64,000 nucleotides of DNA from Polynucleobacter sp. HIN11 (GCF_030297675.1 NZ_AP028142.1:1364001-1428000), one strand, 5' to 3'; positions 33,030 to 41,351 are shown, counted from the first letter of the stretch. The notes: generated by a model not told the origin, from the letters alone. A program made the numbers and translations.

Positions 33030-33876
33030 GGAGCTCGAACCGCTCCCCAATGGTCCATCAGAAGAAAAAATTGATGGCTTGAGCTCTGCGTTTGCCAAGC
33101 TGTATGGCGAACCGCTGTTTCAGTTACCAAATGATTTATACATTCCACCGGATGCTCTGGAGGTTTTTCTAGAAGCCTTTGAAGGTCCACTGGATTTACT
33201 GCTGTATCTGATTCGTAAACAGAATTTCAATGTCCTCGATATTCCAATGGCTGAGGTCACGCAGCAGTACCTCAGTTATATCGACCAAATCCGTCATCAC
33301 AATCTTGAACTGGCGGCCGAGTATCTGCTAATGGCAGCGATGCTCATTGAGATTAAATCGCGCATGCTCCTGCCCATGAAAAAAGCAGACAGTGATGAAG
33401 AGGTCGAAGATCCACGCGCTGAGCTAGTACGGCGCTTACTGGAATACGAGCGCATGAAATTAGCTGCCCAAGAACTTGATCGTATTCCGCAAGTGGGTCG
33501 TGACTTTCAGGTGGCTCATGGCTATGTCGATACCAGCGTTGCGGTCACCTGGCCCGAGGTGAACCTCGAAGATTTACAGATGGCCTGGCGTGATGTCTTA
33601 CACCGTGCCAAACTTAATCAACACCACACCATTACACGCGAGCAGTTATCGGTTCGTGACTTCATGACACGTATTCTGCGACGCTTACAGAACACCCGCT
33701 TTGTCGAATTCAGCGAGCTATTTGAGGATGCCATTCGTTCTGGTAATGGTGTCCCCGTGATTGTGGTGAACTTCATTGCGATGCTTGAACTCTCCCGTGA
33801 ATCTCTCATTGAAATCACGCAAGCCGAGCCCTACGCGCCCATCTACGTCCGACTGGCTTATACACCAAGCGCATGA
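33016..33876 (+). CDS. scpA: segregation and condensation protein A
   Basis: Kleisin subunit that bridges Smc with ScpB in chromosome organisation. The 286-residue protein has the N-terminal family block EAFEGPLDLLLYLIRKQNFNVLDIPMAEVTQQYLSYI, the mid-region MLIEIKSRMLLPMKK, and a C-terminal winged helix-like region with VIVVNFIAMLELSRESLIEITQAEPYAPIYV. ATG 33016 overlaps the DUF3460 gene; ATG 33022 is also possible. The stop overlaps the panC start (ATGA). scpB and smc are not in the window. Confidence 0.93.
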   Translation: MAMTEELEPLPNGPSEEKIDGLSSAFAKLYGEPLFQLPNDLYIPPDALEVFLEAFEGPLDLLLYLIRKQNFNVLDIPMAEVTQQYLSYIDQIRHHNLELAAEYLLMAAMLIEIKSRMLLPMKKADSDEEVEDPRAELVRRLLEYERMKLAAQELDRIPQVGRDFQVAHGYVDTSVAVTWPEVNLEDLQMAWRDVLHRAKLNQHHTITREQLSVRDFMTRILRRLQNTRFVEFSELFEDAIRSGNGVPVIVVNFIAMLELSRESLIEITQAEPYAPIYVRLAYTPSA

Positions 33877-34742
33877 AGATCGTTACTGATATTCAAGAAC
33901 TGCGCGACCAGTTGCGCGGCCAAAATCGTGCCTCCTTTGTTCCTACCATGGGTAATTTGCATGAAGGGCATCTCTCCTTAATGCGCATTGCAAGGCAGCA
34001 CGGTGATCCAGTAATTGCCAGTATTTTTGTAAATCGCCTGCAATTTGGTCCTCATGAAGATTTTGATCAATACCCGCGCACTCTAGAGGCGGATGCCGAG
34101 AAGCTTGAAAAGGAAGGGGTTTATGTCCTGTTTGCCCCCACTGAGAAGGTCTTGTATCCCGAGCCACAGGAATACCGTGTGGATCCACCCAAGCAGTTGG
34201 GCGATATTTTGGAAGGCGAGTTCCGTCCCGGATTCTTTAAGGGGGTTTGTACCGTTGTCCTAAAACTATTCTCCTGCGTTCAGCCGCGCGTTGCGGTCTT
34301 TGGCAAAAAGGATTACCAGCAATTGATGATTATTCGCCAGATGGCCCATCAATTTGCCTTGCCCGTTGAGATTGTGGCTGGTGAAACTATTCGGGCTGAT
34401 GATGGCTTGGCACTATCCTCGCGCAATGCCTATCTCAGTGATGCCGAGCGCGCTGAGGCCCCGCATTTGCAAGCCAGTCTGCAACAACTACGGTTAGATG
34501 TTTTAGATGCCATTCATCGGGCTAGTAACCCGAAACCTCTAGATCAATCCCTGCGTGATCTGGAGAAGAAGGCTAGCAGTGCCCTGACACAACGTGGCTG
34601 GCAACCTGACTACATCGCGATTCGTAAACGCGCCGATTTGCTAGCACCCAGCCATGATGATTTACTGGCAAAGAAAGAACTCGTTATTTTGGCGGCTGCC
34701 AAACTTGGCAAGACCCGCCTGATTGATAACCTCGAGATCTAA
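33873..34742 (+). CDS. panC: pantothenate synthetase
   Basis: Joins pantoate and beta-alanine with ATP to make pantothenate. The 289-residue protein shows PTMGNLHEGHLSLMRIAR with the HxGH-type motif, SIFVNRLQFGPHEDFDQYPRT, VAVFGKKDYQQLMIIRQM, DGLALSSRNAYLS and the usual C-terminus. Its ATG overlaps the scpA stop by four bases. It ends 3 bp before the convergent formyltransferase-like gene of the oxalate cluster. Confidence 0.96.
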   Translation: MKIVTDIQELRDQLRGQNRASFVPTMGNLHEGHLSLMRIARQHGDPVIASIFVNRLQFGPHEDFDQYPRTLEADAEKLEKEGVYVLFAPTEKVLYPEPQEYRVDPPKQLGDILEGEFRPGFFKGVCTVVLKLFSCVQPRVAVFGKKDYQQLMIIRQMAHQFALPVEIVAGETIRADDGLALSSRNAYLSDAERAEAPHLQASLQQLRLDVLDAIHRASNPKPLDQSLRDLEKKASSALTQRGWQPDYIAIRKRADLLAPSHDDLLAKKELVILAAAKLGKTRLIDNLEI

Positions 34743-34745
34743 GGT

Positions 34746-35681
34746 TTAAGCGTCAAAGAACTGGCCGACTTGAATACCGGCTGCACTGGCACACTCAGAG
34801 CCAGAGACTTTGGAACCTTTTCCAACTTTGGCTTTCAGAACCTCGATCTGGCCGCCATGGCAGGCCACCTTAAACGAGTCTGAGCTAACCTCAACCACTT
34901 CGCCAGGCTTACCCTTAACCGATCCGAAGGTCGGGGTGACATGCTTGCGCACATCATAGATCTGAACCTTCTCACCATTAAGCGCAGTCCATGCACCTGG
35001 GGCTGGATTGCATGCCCGAATCAAGTTATAGATTTGGCTGACGTGATTTGACCAATGAATCCGAGCGGCGGCTTGGTCAAACCACCCTTCATAATTTGCT
35101 TGCGACTCATCTTGCACAATCTCTTGATGCTTGCCGGCCGCTACGAGGTCGGCTGCTTCCAATAATGCCTTTACCCCCAATGGGAAGAGATGATTAAAGT
35201 ACACCTGACCTAGGGTATCGTCTGGACCAATTGGTACTTCCTTTTGCAAAATGATTTCACCCTCATCTAAACCATCTGAGGGTCGAAAGATCGTTAATCC
35301 GGTTTTGGTTTCGCCCAAAGCAATCGACCAACCAATGGCGCTGGGACCACGGTATTTTGGCAACAGCGATGGGTGATACTGAATCGTGCCAAACCGAGGA
35401 ATCTTCACTAAATCCTGGGGTACAAATTGCAATACATAGGCCATCACGCAAATATCAGCCTTGCTATCGCGCATTGCATTGGCAGCCTCAGGCCCCTTGA
35501 GACTTGGGAACTGGAGCATATTGAGGCCCCGAGCCAAAGCGGTCTCTTTAAGGATCTCGGGCTTGGTGGCTTTCGGATTATCGGGTGGACAAAACACAGC
35601 CACCACCTCATCCCCACGCTCCAGAAAAGCCTCAAGCGCGGCTTTACCAAAATCTTGACTGCCAATCAGTGCAATGCGCAT
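34746..35681 (-). CDS. formyltransferase, 10-formyl-THF hydrolase-domain type (ALDH1L-N-like)
   Basis: 311 residues of the Fmt/GART formyltransferase fold. Motifs: N-terminal IALIGSQDFGKAALEAF, the folate-site HPSLLP (YHPSLLPKYRGPSAIGW) and the catalytic Asp in SDGLDEGEIILQKE. LFPLGVKALLEAADLVAAG, YEGWFDQAAARIHW and the linker GAWTALNGEKVQIYD read much closer to the hydrolase domain of eukaryotic 10-formyltetrahydrofolate dehydrogenase than to methionyl-tRNA formyltransferase. The aldehyde dehydrogenase half is absent. Its ATG overlaps the stop of the frc-like gene (TAATG), so it belongs to the oxalate operon. It may move or release the one-carbon unit of formyl-CoA/formate to or from tetrahydrofolate; that is inference. 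Confidence 0.75.
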   Translation of the reverse strand: MRIALIGSQDFGKAALEAFLERGDEVVAVFCPPDNPKATKPEILKETALARGLNMLQFPSLKGPEAANAMRDSKADICVMAYVLQFVPQDLVKIPRFGTIQYHPSLLPKYRGPSAIGWSIALGETKTGLTIFRPSDGLDEGEIILQKEVPIGPDDTLGQVYFNHLFPLGVKALLEAADLVAAGKHQEIVQDESQANYEGWFDQAAARIHWSNHVSQIYNLIRACNPAPGAWTALNGEKVQIYDVRKHVTPTFGSVKGKPGEVVEVSSDSFKVACHGGQIEVLKAKVGKGSKVSGSECASAAGIQVGQFFDA

Positions 35682-36928
35682 TAGATGACCTTCTTATGTC
35701 GTAAATCAATCAGATCATCGATATTAAAGCCAAGTTCTTGCAAGATCTCGTCGGTGTGCTCGCCCAATAGGGGGGAACGAGTGACCTCGGTGGGACTATC
35801 CGATAGTTTGATCGGATTACCAACGGTCAAATACTTACCACGAATGGGGTGGTCAACTTCCACCACTGTTCCAGTGGCACGCAAGGCAGGCTCTTCAGCA
35901 ATCTCTTTCATCGAGAGGATTGGGCCACAGGGCACATCATATTGATTGAGAATATCCATCACCTCGAACTTGGTCTTGGTCATGGTCCACTTCTCAATCT
36001 CTGCAAAGATTCCCATCAGACGTGGTAAGCGCGCCATTGGCGATGCGTAATTAGTATCGGTAATCCAATCCTCACGACCAATCACTTTACAAATGGCTTC
36101 CCAGACAGCTGCTTGAACTACGATATAGATATAGGAATTAGGATCAGCTTCCCAGCCTTTACACTTCAAAATCCAACCGGGCTGGCCGCCACCAGATGCA
36201 TTACCCGCGCGAGGCACTGCATCACCAAACTTACCATTGGGAAACTGTGGATACTCTTGCATCGTGCCGTTGCGCTCCAAACGCTGTTGGTCACGGAGCT
36301 TAACGCGGCAAAGGTTGAGAACCGCATCTTGCATGGCAGCATCGACCTTTTGCCCCTTGCCAGAGTGGGTGCGATGATAAAGTGCGGTCACAATACCAAG
36401 CGCCAAGTGCAAACCAGTTCCACTATCACCAATCTGCGCACCCGTTACCATGGGTGGGCCATCATCAAAACCCGTGGTTGATGCAGAACCGCCCGCACAT
36501 TGCGCAACGTTCTCATACACCTTGCAATCCTCATAAGGCCCTGGTCCAAATCCTTTAATCGACGCCATGATCATGCGAGGGTTGAGTTCTTGAATGCGCT
36601 GCCAGGTAAATCCCATGCGATCCAAAGCGCCTGGAGCGAAGTTCTCAACCAAGACATCACACTGCTTAATTAGACGCTCCAGAATATCCTTCCCTTCTGG
36701 TGTTTTGGTATTCACGGTAATCGAGCGCTTGTTGTGATTGAGCATCGTGAAATACAAGCTATCGGCATCAGGTATATCTTGGAGTTGATTGCGTGTTGCA
36801 TCACCCTCACCCGAGCGCTCCACCTTGATGACATCTGCTCCAAACCAAGCGAGCAACTGGGTGCACGTCGGCCCAGATTGAACGTGCGTAAAGTCGAGGA
36901 TCTTAATCCCCTCAAGTGCTTTAGCCAT
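35681..36928 (-). CDS. formyl-CoA transferase-like family III CoA-transferase, paralogue 1
   Basis: 415 residues of the CaiB/BaiF (family III) CoA-transferases, clearly paralogous to the product of the gene at 37525-38775. The Gln17 (HVQ), Tyr in KVYENVAQC and catalytic Asp168 (GAQIGDSGTG) are kept. Two substrate-loop features differ: the tetraglycine loop reads SGGGQ (245-249) rather than GGGGQ, and FWDGPP is FDDGPP. It may therefore use another acyl-CoA/acid pair. An AGGA lies before the start, the stop overlaps the formyltransferase start by one base, and a 14-bp palindrome (36971-36984) lies 43 bp upstream. Confidence 0.82.
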   Translation of the reverse strand: MAKALEGIKILDFTHVQSGPTCTQLLAWFGADVIKVERSGEGDATRNQLQDIPDADSLYFTMLNHNKRSITVNTKTPEGKDILERLIKQCDVLVENFAPGALDRMGFTWQRIQELNPRMIMASIKGFGPGPYEDCKVYENVAQCAGGSASTTGFDDGPPMVTGAQIGDSGTGLHLALGIVTALYHRTHSGKGQKVDAAMQDAVLNLCRVKLRDQQRLERNGTMQEYPQFPNGKFGDAVPRAGNASGGGQPGWILKCKGWEADPNSYIYIVVQAAVWEAICKVIGREDWITDTNYASPMARLPRLMGIFAEIEKWTMTKTKFEVMDILNQYDVPCGPILSMKEIAEEPALRATGTVVEVDHPIRGKYLTVGNPIKLSDSPTEVTRSPLLGEHTDEILQELGFNIDDLIDLRHKKVI

Positions 36929-36970
36929 AAAAAAGTCCTAAAAAGTATGAAAATATGATGAAAGCCATTT

Positions 36971-36984
36971 TACCAGTGCTGGTA
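36971..36984. promoter_or_regulatory. palindrome TACCAG-TG-CTGGTA upstream of frc paralogue 1
   Basis: A 14-bp inverted repeat with 6-bp arms, centred 49 bp upstream of the start codon in the 102-bp gap after the PAS gene. It is too short for a terminator and has no T tract, so an operator is the likelier reading. Confidence 0.35.
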
Positions 36985-37030
36985 TTAGTCAAAAATGGTG
37001 TTCGATGATCAATTTGAGTCAACACGCCAA

Positions 37031-37462
37031 TTAAGCCCCCGGCTTGGATTCCAGCTCGATCAGACGCTTTTTGAGTTCTTTTTCCTCCAAGAATCGTGCG
37101 GTCTCATCCCGAATCACCGCAACCACACCGCTAACCCGATGATGTTCATCATGAAGCATGGCGACCGTGAATGCGATCGACAAGGTATGCCCATCTTTAT
37201 GAATAGCTGGCACTCGCAGGGTTTGCTTGCCGTACTTTGTGGCGCCTTTTTCCATCGAGTGGTGATAGCCTTCCCAATGACGCGCCCGAAATCGCTCCGG
37301 TGTAATGATGTCTAGATTTTGCCCCAAGGCCTCTGCCGCGGTGTATCCAAACATTTCTTCGGCAGCCCGATTCCACAGGGTAATTTTGCCTGCTACATTG
37401 GACACTACGACAGCATCGCCAATCGCCTCAATCAGCTGATGAAGATCGACCTCATCGTCCAT
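37031..37462 (-). CDS. small single-PAS-domain protein
   Basis: 143 residues from ATG 37462, which has GGGGAG 8 nt upstream. It consists of one PAS domain (~10-125: AIGDAVVVSNVAGKITLWNRAAEEMFGYTAAEALG...) plus a short C-terminal coiled-coil-like helix (EEKELKKRLIELE). No kinase, cyclase or DNA-binding part is fused. The FG helix region RFRARHWEGYHHSMEKG resembles that of FixL-type PAS domains, whose haem ligand is a histidine there, but identity is not shown. It lies between the two frc genes, behind a terminator hairpin, so it has its own expression level. A sensor adaptor for redox or ligand state is inferred. Confidence 0.78.
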   Translation of the reverse strand: MDDEVDLHQLIEAIGDAVVVSNVAGKITLWNRAAEEMFGYTAAEALGQNLDIITPERFRARHWEGYHHSMEKGATKYGKQTLRVPAIHKDGHTLSIAFTVAMLHDEHHRVSGVVAVIRDETARFLEEKELKKRLIELESKPGA

Positions 37463-37475
37463 GATCCGCTCCCCT

Positions 37476-37506
37476 TGAAAAACAAATGGCGCCCGCAGGC
37501 GCCATT
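37476..37506 (-). terminator. terminator/attenuator between frc and the PAS gene
   Basis: On the minus strand, 9-bp stem AATGGCGCC/GGCGCCATT (37485-37506) with a 4-nt loop, followed by TTTGTTTTT. It directly follows the frc stop by 18 bp and precedes the ribosome site of the PAS gene, so it should end or reduce oxc-frc transcription there. Confidence 0.8.
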
Positions 37507-37524
37507 GCTTAATCACAAATACGA

Positions 37525-38775
37525 TTAGACTGCTTTTGCTGCATGCAACTGAGCAATTTGGTCTTTGCTGTAGCCAAGATCTGAGAGAACTTCATCGGTG
37601 TGCTCGCCCAAAACTGGGGATGGCTTCACTTCAACTTTCAGATCGGAGAACTTAATGGGGCTACCAATTGTCAGGTACTTGCCGCGTACTTTGTGATCCA
37701 CTTCCACGATGGAACCGCTGGCACGTAAGTCAGGTGACTCAGCAATCTCTTTCATCGAGAGTACGGGTGCGCATGGAATATCGTACTTACGCAAGATATC
37801 AACCGCTTCGTACTTGGTCTTATCTTTGAGCCAATCTTCAATGGTTGCGAAGATGTCAAAAATCTTATCTTGACGAGCTTCTGCAGTCATATAGGCTGGA
37901 TCGGTTGCCCACTCTGGCTTACCGAGAGCTTTGGTAATTGGTTCCCAAGCATGACCTTGAATCGTGAAATAGATGTAGGCATTTGGATCGGTTTCCCAGC
38001 CTTTGCACTTTAAGACCCAGCCAGGCTGTCCGCCACCACCGGCGTTACCGCCACGGGGCACAACATCAGTAAATTTACCATGAGGATACTGTGGGTACTC
38101 TTCGAGATAACCGACGCGATCCAAACGCTGCTGGTCACGCAACTTCACACGGCAGAGGTTCAATACGGCGTCTTGCATTGAGCAAGCCACTTTTTGACCT
38201 TTACCGGTCTTTTGACGATGCATGAGGGCAGTCAAAATACCAATCGCTAAGTGCATACCGGTATTGCTATCGCCCAATGCGGCAGCAGATACGGTGGGAG
38301 GGCCGTCCCAGAAACCGGTGGTCGATGCAGCACCGCCAGCACACTGAGCCACGTTCTCATACACTTTTAGATCCTCATAGGAGTGACCGTCGGAGAAGCC
38401 TTTTACGGAAGCCAAGATCATCTTGGGGTTCAATTCCATAATGCGATCCCATGAGAAACCCATGCGATCTAAGGCACCAGGACCAAAGTTCTCAACCATC
38501 ACATCAGAAACCTTGATCAACTTCTCGAGCACTTCTTTACCCTGAGGAGTTTTGGTATCCAAGGTTAAGGAACGCTTGTTACCATTGAGCATCGTGAAGT
38601 ACAAAGCATCAGCATCCGGAATATCGCGCAACTGACTGCGGGTCACGTCGCCAGAGCCGGGACGCTCTACTTTAATGACGTCGGCACCATAAAAGCCAAG
38701 CAATTGGGTGCAAGCAGGGCCTGCTTGTACGTGGGTGAAATCGATAATCCGAATTCCGTCTAGTGGTTTACTCAT
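37525..38775 (-). CDS. frc: formyl-CoA:oxalate CoA-transferase
   Basis: Swaps CoA from formyl-CoA to oxalate, releasing formate and giving oxalyl-CoA for Oxc. The 416-residue protein matches the Oxalobacter enzyme feature by feature: Gln17 (HVQAGP), Tyr139 (KVYENVAQC), catalytic Asp169 (LGDSNTG), WDGPPTVS, MQDAVLNLCRVKLRDQQRL, and an intact tetraglycine loop GGGGQ at 246-250. AAAGGAG precedes the ATG. It follows oxc by 37 bp and is the canonical Frc of this locus; the second copy is more divergent. Confidence 0.93.
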   Translation of the reverse strand: MSKPLDGIRIIDFTHVQAGPACTQLLGFYGADVIKVERPGSGDVTRSQLRDIPDADALYFTMLNGNKRSLTLDTKTPQGKEVLEKLIKVSDVMVENFGPGALDRMGFSWDRIMELNPKMILASVKGFSDGHSYEDLKVYENVAQCAGGAASTTGFWDGPPTVSAAALGDSNTGMHLAIGILTALMHRQKTGKGQKVACSMQDAVLNLCRVKLRDQQRLDRVGYLEEYPQYPHGKFTDVVPRGGNAGGGGQPGWVLKCKGWETDPNAYIYFTIQGHAWEPITKALGKPEWATDPAYMTAEARQDKIFDIFATIEDWLKDKTKYEAVDILRKYDIPCAPVLSMKEIAESPDLRASGSIVEVDHKVRGKYLTIGSPIKFSDLKVEVKPSPVLGEHTDEVLSDLGYSKDQIAQLHAAKAV

Positions 38776-38812
38776 CTTGAATCTCCTTTGGACTCTTTAT
38801 ATCAATTAATGA

Positions 38813-40597
38813 TTACTTCTTAGTTGCAGTAGAAGCTGGGTTGAGGTTGGTTAAACGACCACTCTCAGTACCGGCAGTTTCATCGATCACAGCATTGATG
38901 ACGGTGGGCTTGCCAGAAGCTAATGACTTGTTCAATGCATCAGTCAACTCCTCAGGGGTGGTGACGTTATATCCGACTCCACCAAACGCCTCCATCATGA
39001 TGTCGTAACGGGCATTCTTCACAAACACGGTTGGCGCAACATCAGAGCCACCCGTGGGGTTCACATCAGTACCACGGTAAACGCCGTTATTGTTAAATAC
39101 CACCGTGATGATTGGCAAGTTATAACGGCAGATGGTTTCGAGTTCCATGCCGCTAAATCCAAATGCGCTATCACCCTCGATCGCAATGACCGGTAACTTA
39201 CTTACCACTGCAGCGCCGATGGCGTAACCCATACCAATACCCATAATGCCCCAAGTTCCGGAGTCAAAACGCTTACGTGGCTTGTACATATTGACGATGC
39301 TACGGGCATAGTCAAGCGTATTGGCACCTTCGTTCACGATATTGACTTCGGGATTGGCCTTCACCACTTCACGAATTGCACGCAATGCGCTGTGGAAGTT
39401 CATAGGCGATGGGTTCTTGGAGAGTGTCTCCTCCATCTTGGCAATGTTCTTCTCTTTTTTCTCGTTGATTGCATTAATCCACTCAGCGCTGGGCTTGGGA
39501 ACGTTTGCAATCTGCTTCAAGATCTCGGTGACACACGAACCAACATCACCAATGACAGGTGCTGCGATCGGAACGTTACTATCGATTTCGGTCGGTGCGA
39601 TATCAATCTGAATAAATTTTTTCAAATGATTGCCCCAAGTTTTACCTTTACCGTGAGCCAATAGCCAATTTAAGCGGGCACCAACCAACATCACCGCATC
39701 GGCTTCTGCCAACACAAATGAACGCGCTGCGGATGCGCACTGTGGGTGGTTATCGGGTAATAAACCCTTGGCCATGGACATTGGCAAATAAGGAATGCCC
39801 GATTTCTCAACCAAATCTTTGATCTCTTGGTCGGCTTGCGCATAAGCAGCACCTTTACCCAACAAAATTAAGGGGCGCTTAGCATTCTTCAACACATCGA
39901 TAGCACGCTTGATCGCGTCTGGAGCAGGAATCTGCTTCGGTGCTGCATCAATCACGCGGAACAATGATTCTTGTCCCTTTTGAGCCGGAATACTTTGTCC
40001 CAATAACTGTGCAGGCAGATCGAGATAAACGCCGCCTGGACGTCCAGAGACCGCAGCACGAATGGCGCGAGCGACACCAATGGCAATATCTTCTGCCTTA
40101 TTAATCCGGTAAGAAGCTTTCGCATAGGGCTTAGCAGCATTGAGCTGATCCATTTCTTCGTAATCACCCTGTTGCAAGTCCACAATCTCACGCTCGCTCG
40201 ATCCAGAAATTAAGATCATGGGGAAGCAGTTGGTAGTTGCATTAGCAAGGGCGGTCAAGCCATTTAAGAATCCTGGGGCCGACACCGTTAAGCAGATGCC
40301 AGGCTTTTGGGTCATATAACCAGCAATCGCTGCAGCATTACCAGCATGCTGTTCGTGACGGAAGCCAATGAAGCGCATTCCTTCCGCTTGAGCCAAGCGA
40401 GCTAGATCGGTAATTGGAATACCAACGAGTCCAAAAATGGTATCGATATCGTTGGCCTTTAAGGCATCGATCACTAAATGGAAACCGTCGGTTAATGGGG
40501 TATCTTCTGCAGCAGCATTGGCAGAATGCTCTTTCGTCGCTGTCAACATAACGTTGTTTCTCTCCGTGGGATTGGTTGTCTTCAGCATTGCCTCCAT
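38813..40597 (-). CDS. oxc: oxalyl-CoA decarboxylase
   Basis: ThDP enzyme converting oxalyl-CoA to formyl-CoA and CO2. 594 residues, about 25 longer at the N-terminus than usual; ATG 40597 is supported by GGAG eight nt upstream, while Met17 is an alternative. The ThDP-activating Glu is in FRHEQHAGNAAAIAGY, the middle domain has LLGKGAAYAQA, and the ThDP/Mg site is GDSAFGFSGMELETICRYNLPIITVVFNNNGVYRG. It is the first gene of oxc-frc. Upstream, a TTGAC-N4-GTCAA palindrome and a TAAGAT -10 box lie at class II activator spacing, and an FNR-like regulator is encoded 136 bp away. Confidence 0.95.
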   Translation of the reverse strand: MEAMLKTTNPTERNNVMLTATKEHSANAAAEDTPLTDGFHLVIDALKANDIDTIFGLVGIPITDLARLAQAEGMRFIGFRHEQHAGNAAAIAGYMTQKPGICLTVSAPGFLNGLTALANATTNCFPMILISGSSEREIVDLQQGDYEEMDQLNAAKPYAKASYRINKAEDIAIGVARAIRAAVSGRPGGVYLDLPAQLLGQSIPAQKGQESLFRVIDAAPKQIPAPDAIKRAIDVLKNAKRPLILLGKGAAYAQADQEIKDLVEKSGIPYLPMSMAKGLLPDNHPQCASAARSFVLAEADAVMLVGARLNWLLAHGKGKTWGNHLKKFIQIDIAPTEIDSNVPIAAPVIGDVGSCVTEILKQIANVPKPSAEWINAINEKKEKNIAKMEETLSKNPSPMNFHSALRAIREVVKANPEVNIVNEGANTLDYARSIVNMYKPRKRFDSGTWGIMGIGMGYAIGAAVVSKLPVIAIEGDSAFGFSGMELETICRYNLPIITVVFNNNGVYRGTDVNPTGGSDVAPTVFVKNARYDIMMEAFGGVGYNVTTPEELTDALNKSLASGKPTVINAVIDETAGTESGRLTNLNPASTATKK

Positions 40598-40624
40598 AAA
40601 AGAGTCTCCGCTGAACTGAAACGA

Positions 40625-40630
40625 ATCTTA
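40625..40630 (-). promoter_or_regulatory. -10 box of the oxc promoter
   Basis: Minus-strand TAAGAT. Start of transcription would fall near 40618, about 20 nt before the oxc ATG and 41-42 bp from the centre of the palindrome at 40652-40667. Inference from spacing. Confidence 0.4.
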
Positions 40631-40651
40631 GGACTCATAGATAGCTTCAGC

Positions 40652-40667
40652 ATTGACTTTCGTCAAT
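40652..40667. promoter_or_regulatory. FNR/CRP-type operator upstream of oxc
   Basis: Perfect palindrome ATTGAC-TTTC-GTCAAT. It fits the FNR-family pattern TTGAY-N4-RTCAA. Its centre (40659.5) is about 41.5 bp upstream of the predicted oxc transcription start, the classic class II position. The probable binder is the CRP/FNR-family protein encoded at 40734-41351. Confidence 0.6.
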
Positions 40668-40733
40668 TTCCCCTAAAATCCAATAAAAACCTAGGGTTAG
40701 AGCCTACTCAATCCCCTAAAAAACCCTTTTATT

Positions 40734-41351
40734 TTATATAAATAGCTCTTTGTGTTTACTCTTTAAACGGCTTAGAGTTTCGGGTGAGAGATTGAGATAG
40801 GCGGCTAATTCTTTCTTGGGCAAAACATCGAACAAGTTTTCATATTTCCGCAAAAATCGCTCGACTCGGCCCGGGGCATCGAGCATGTGCAGGGTTATGG
40901 TGTGCGCCATGATTTCACTCATGAGACGCATTACCTCAAACTCGAAACTTTCTTTCAGTTTTGGATGATTCTCTAGAAACTCAGCCCACTTTTTAAGCGG
41001 CATCCGCGCCACCCTTGCCTTGGTAACCGAAGCGATGCTGTATGGAGCGGCGCGCTGTAAGCGCCAAGCGGCATAACTAGTTTCAATATCTTTCTCAATG
41101 GCAAAACGCAAGATCATTTCTTTTGCATCGGCACTCGACACAATGCGCTTCAAGATTCCATCGAGAACAAAGTATTGCTCCATTTGATAGTTACCTTGGC
41201 GCAATAAGATCTCGGATTTCTTCAGATCCGAGATCTCAAGAGAGCTCTCTAATTCAGCCATGCTGCCCGGGTCTAGATTACGCAGGACAATGTTTTGGCT
41301 TAGCTGCAAGCGAATTAGGTTTTTCTCTGGATGTCTGTCTAGTATGGTCAT
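40734..41351 (-). CDS. CRP/FNR-family transcription regulator of the oxalate locus
   Basis: 205 residues: N-terminal cyclic-nucleotide-type beta-barrel (~15-125), dimer helix (~128-155), C-terminal winged helix-turn-helix with KKELAAYLNLSPETLSRLKSK. The recognition helix has E191, S194 and R195, the FNR trio that reads TTGA half-sites. There is no cysteine anywhere, so it cannot hold FNR's oxygen-sensing cluster, and the usual CRP cAMP residues are not evident. The effector is unknown; a pathway CoA ester or acid is possible. It is upstream of oxc on the same strand. Confidence 0.82.
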   Translation of the reverse strand: MTILDRHPEKNLIRLQLSQNIVLRNLDPGSMAELESSLEISDLKKSEILLRQGNYQMEQYFVLDGILKRIVSSADAKEMILRFAIEKDIETSYAAWRLQRAAPYSIASVTKARVARMPLKKWAEFLENHPKLKESFEFEVMRLMSEIMAHTITLHMLDAPGRVERFLRKYENLFDVLPKKELAAYLNLSPETLSRLKSKHKELFI

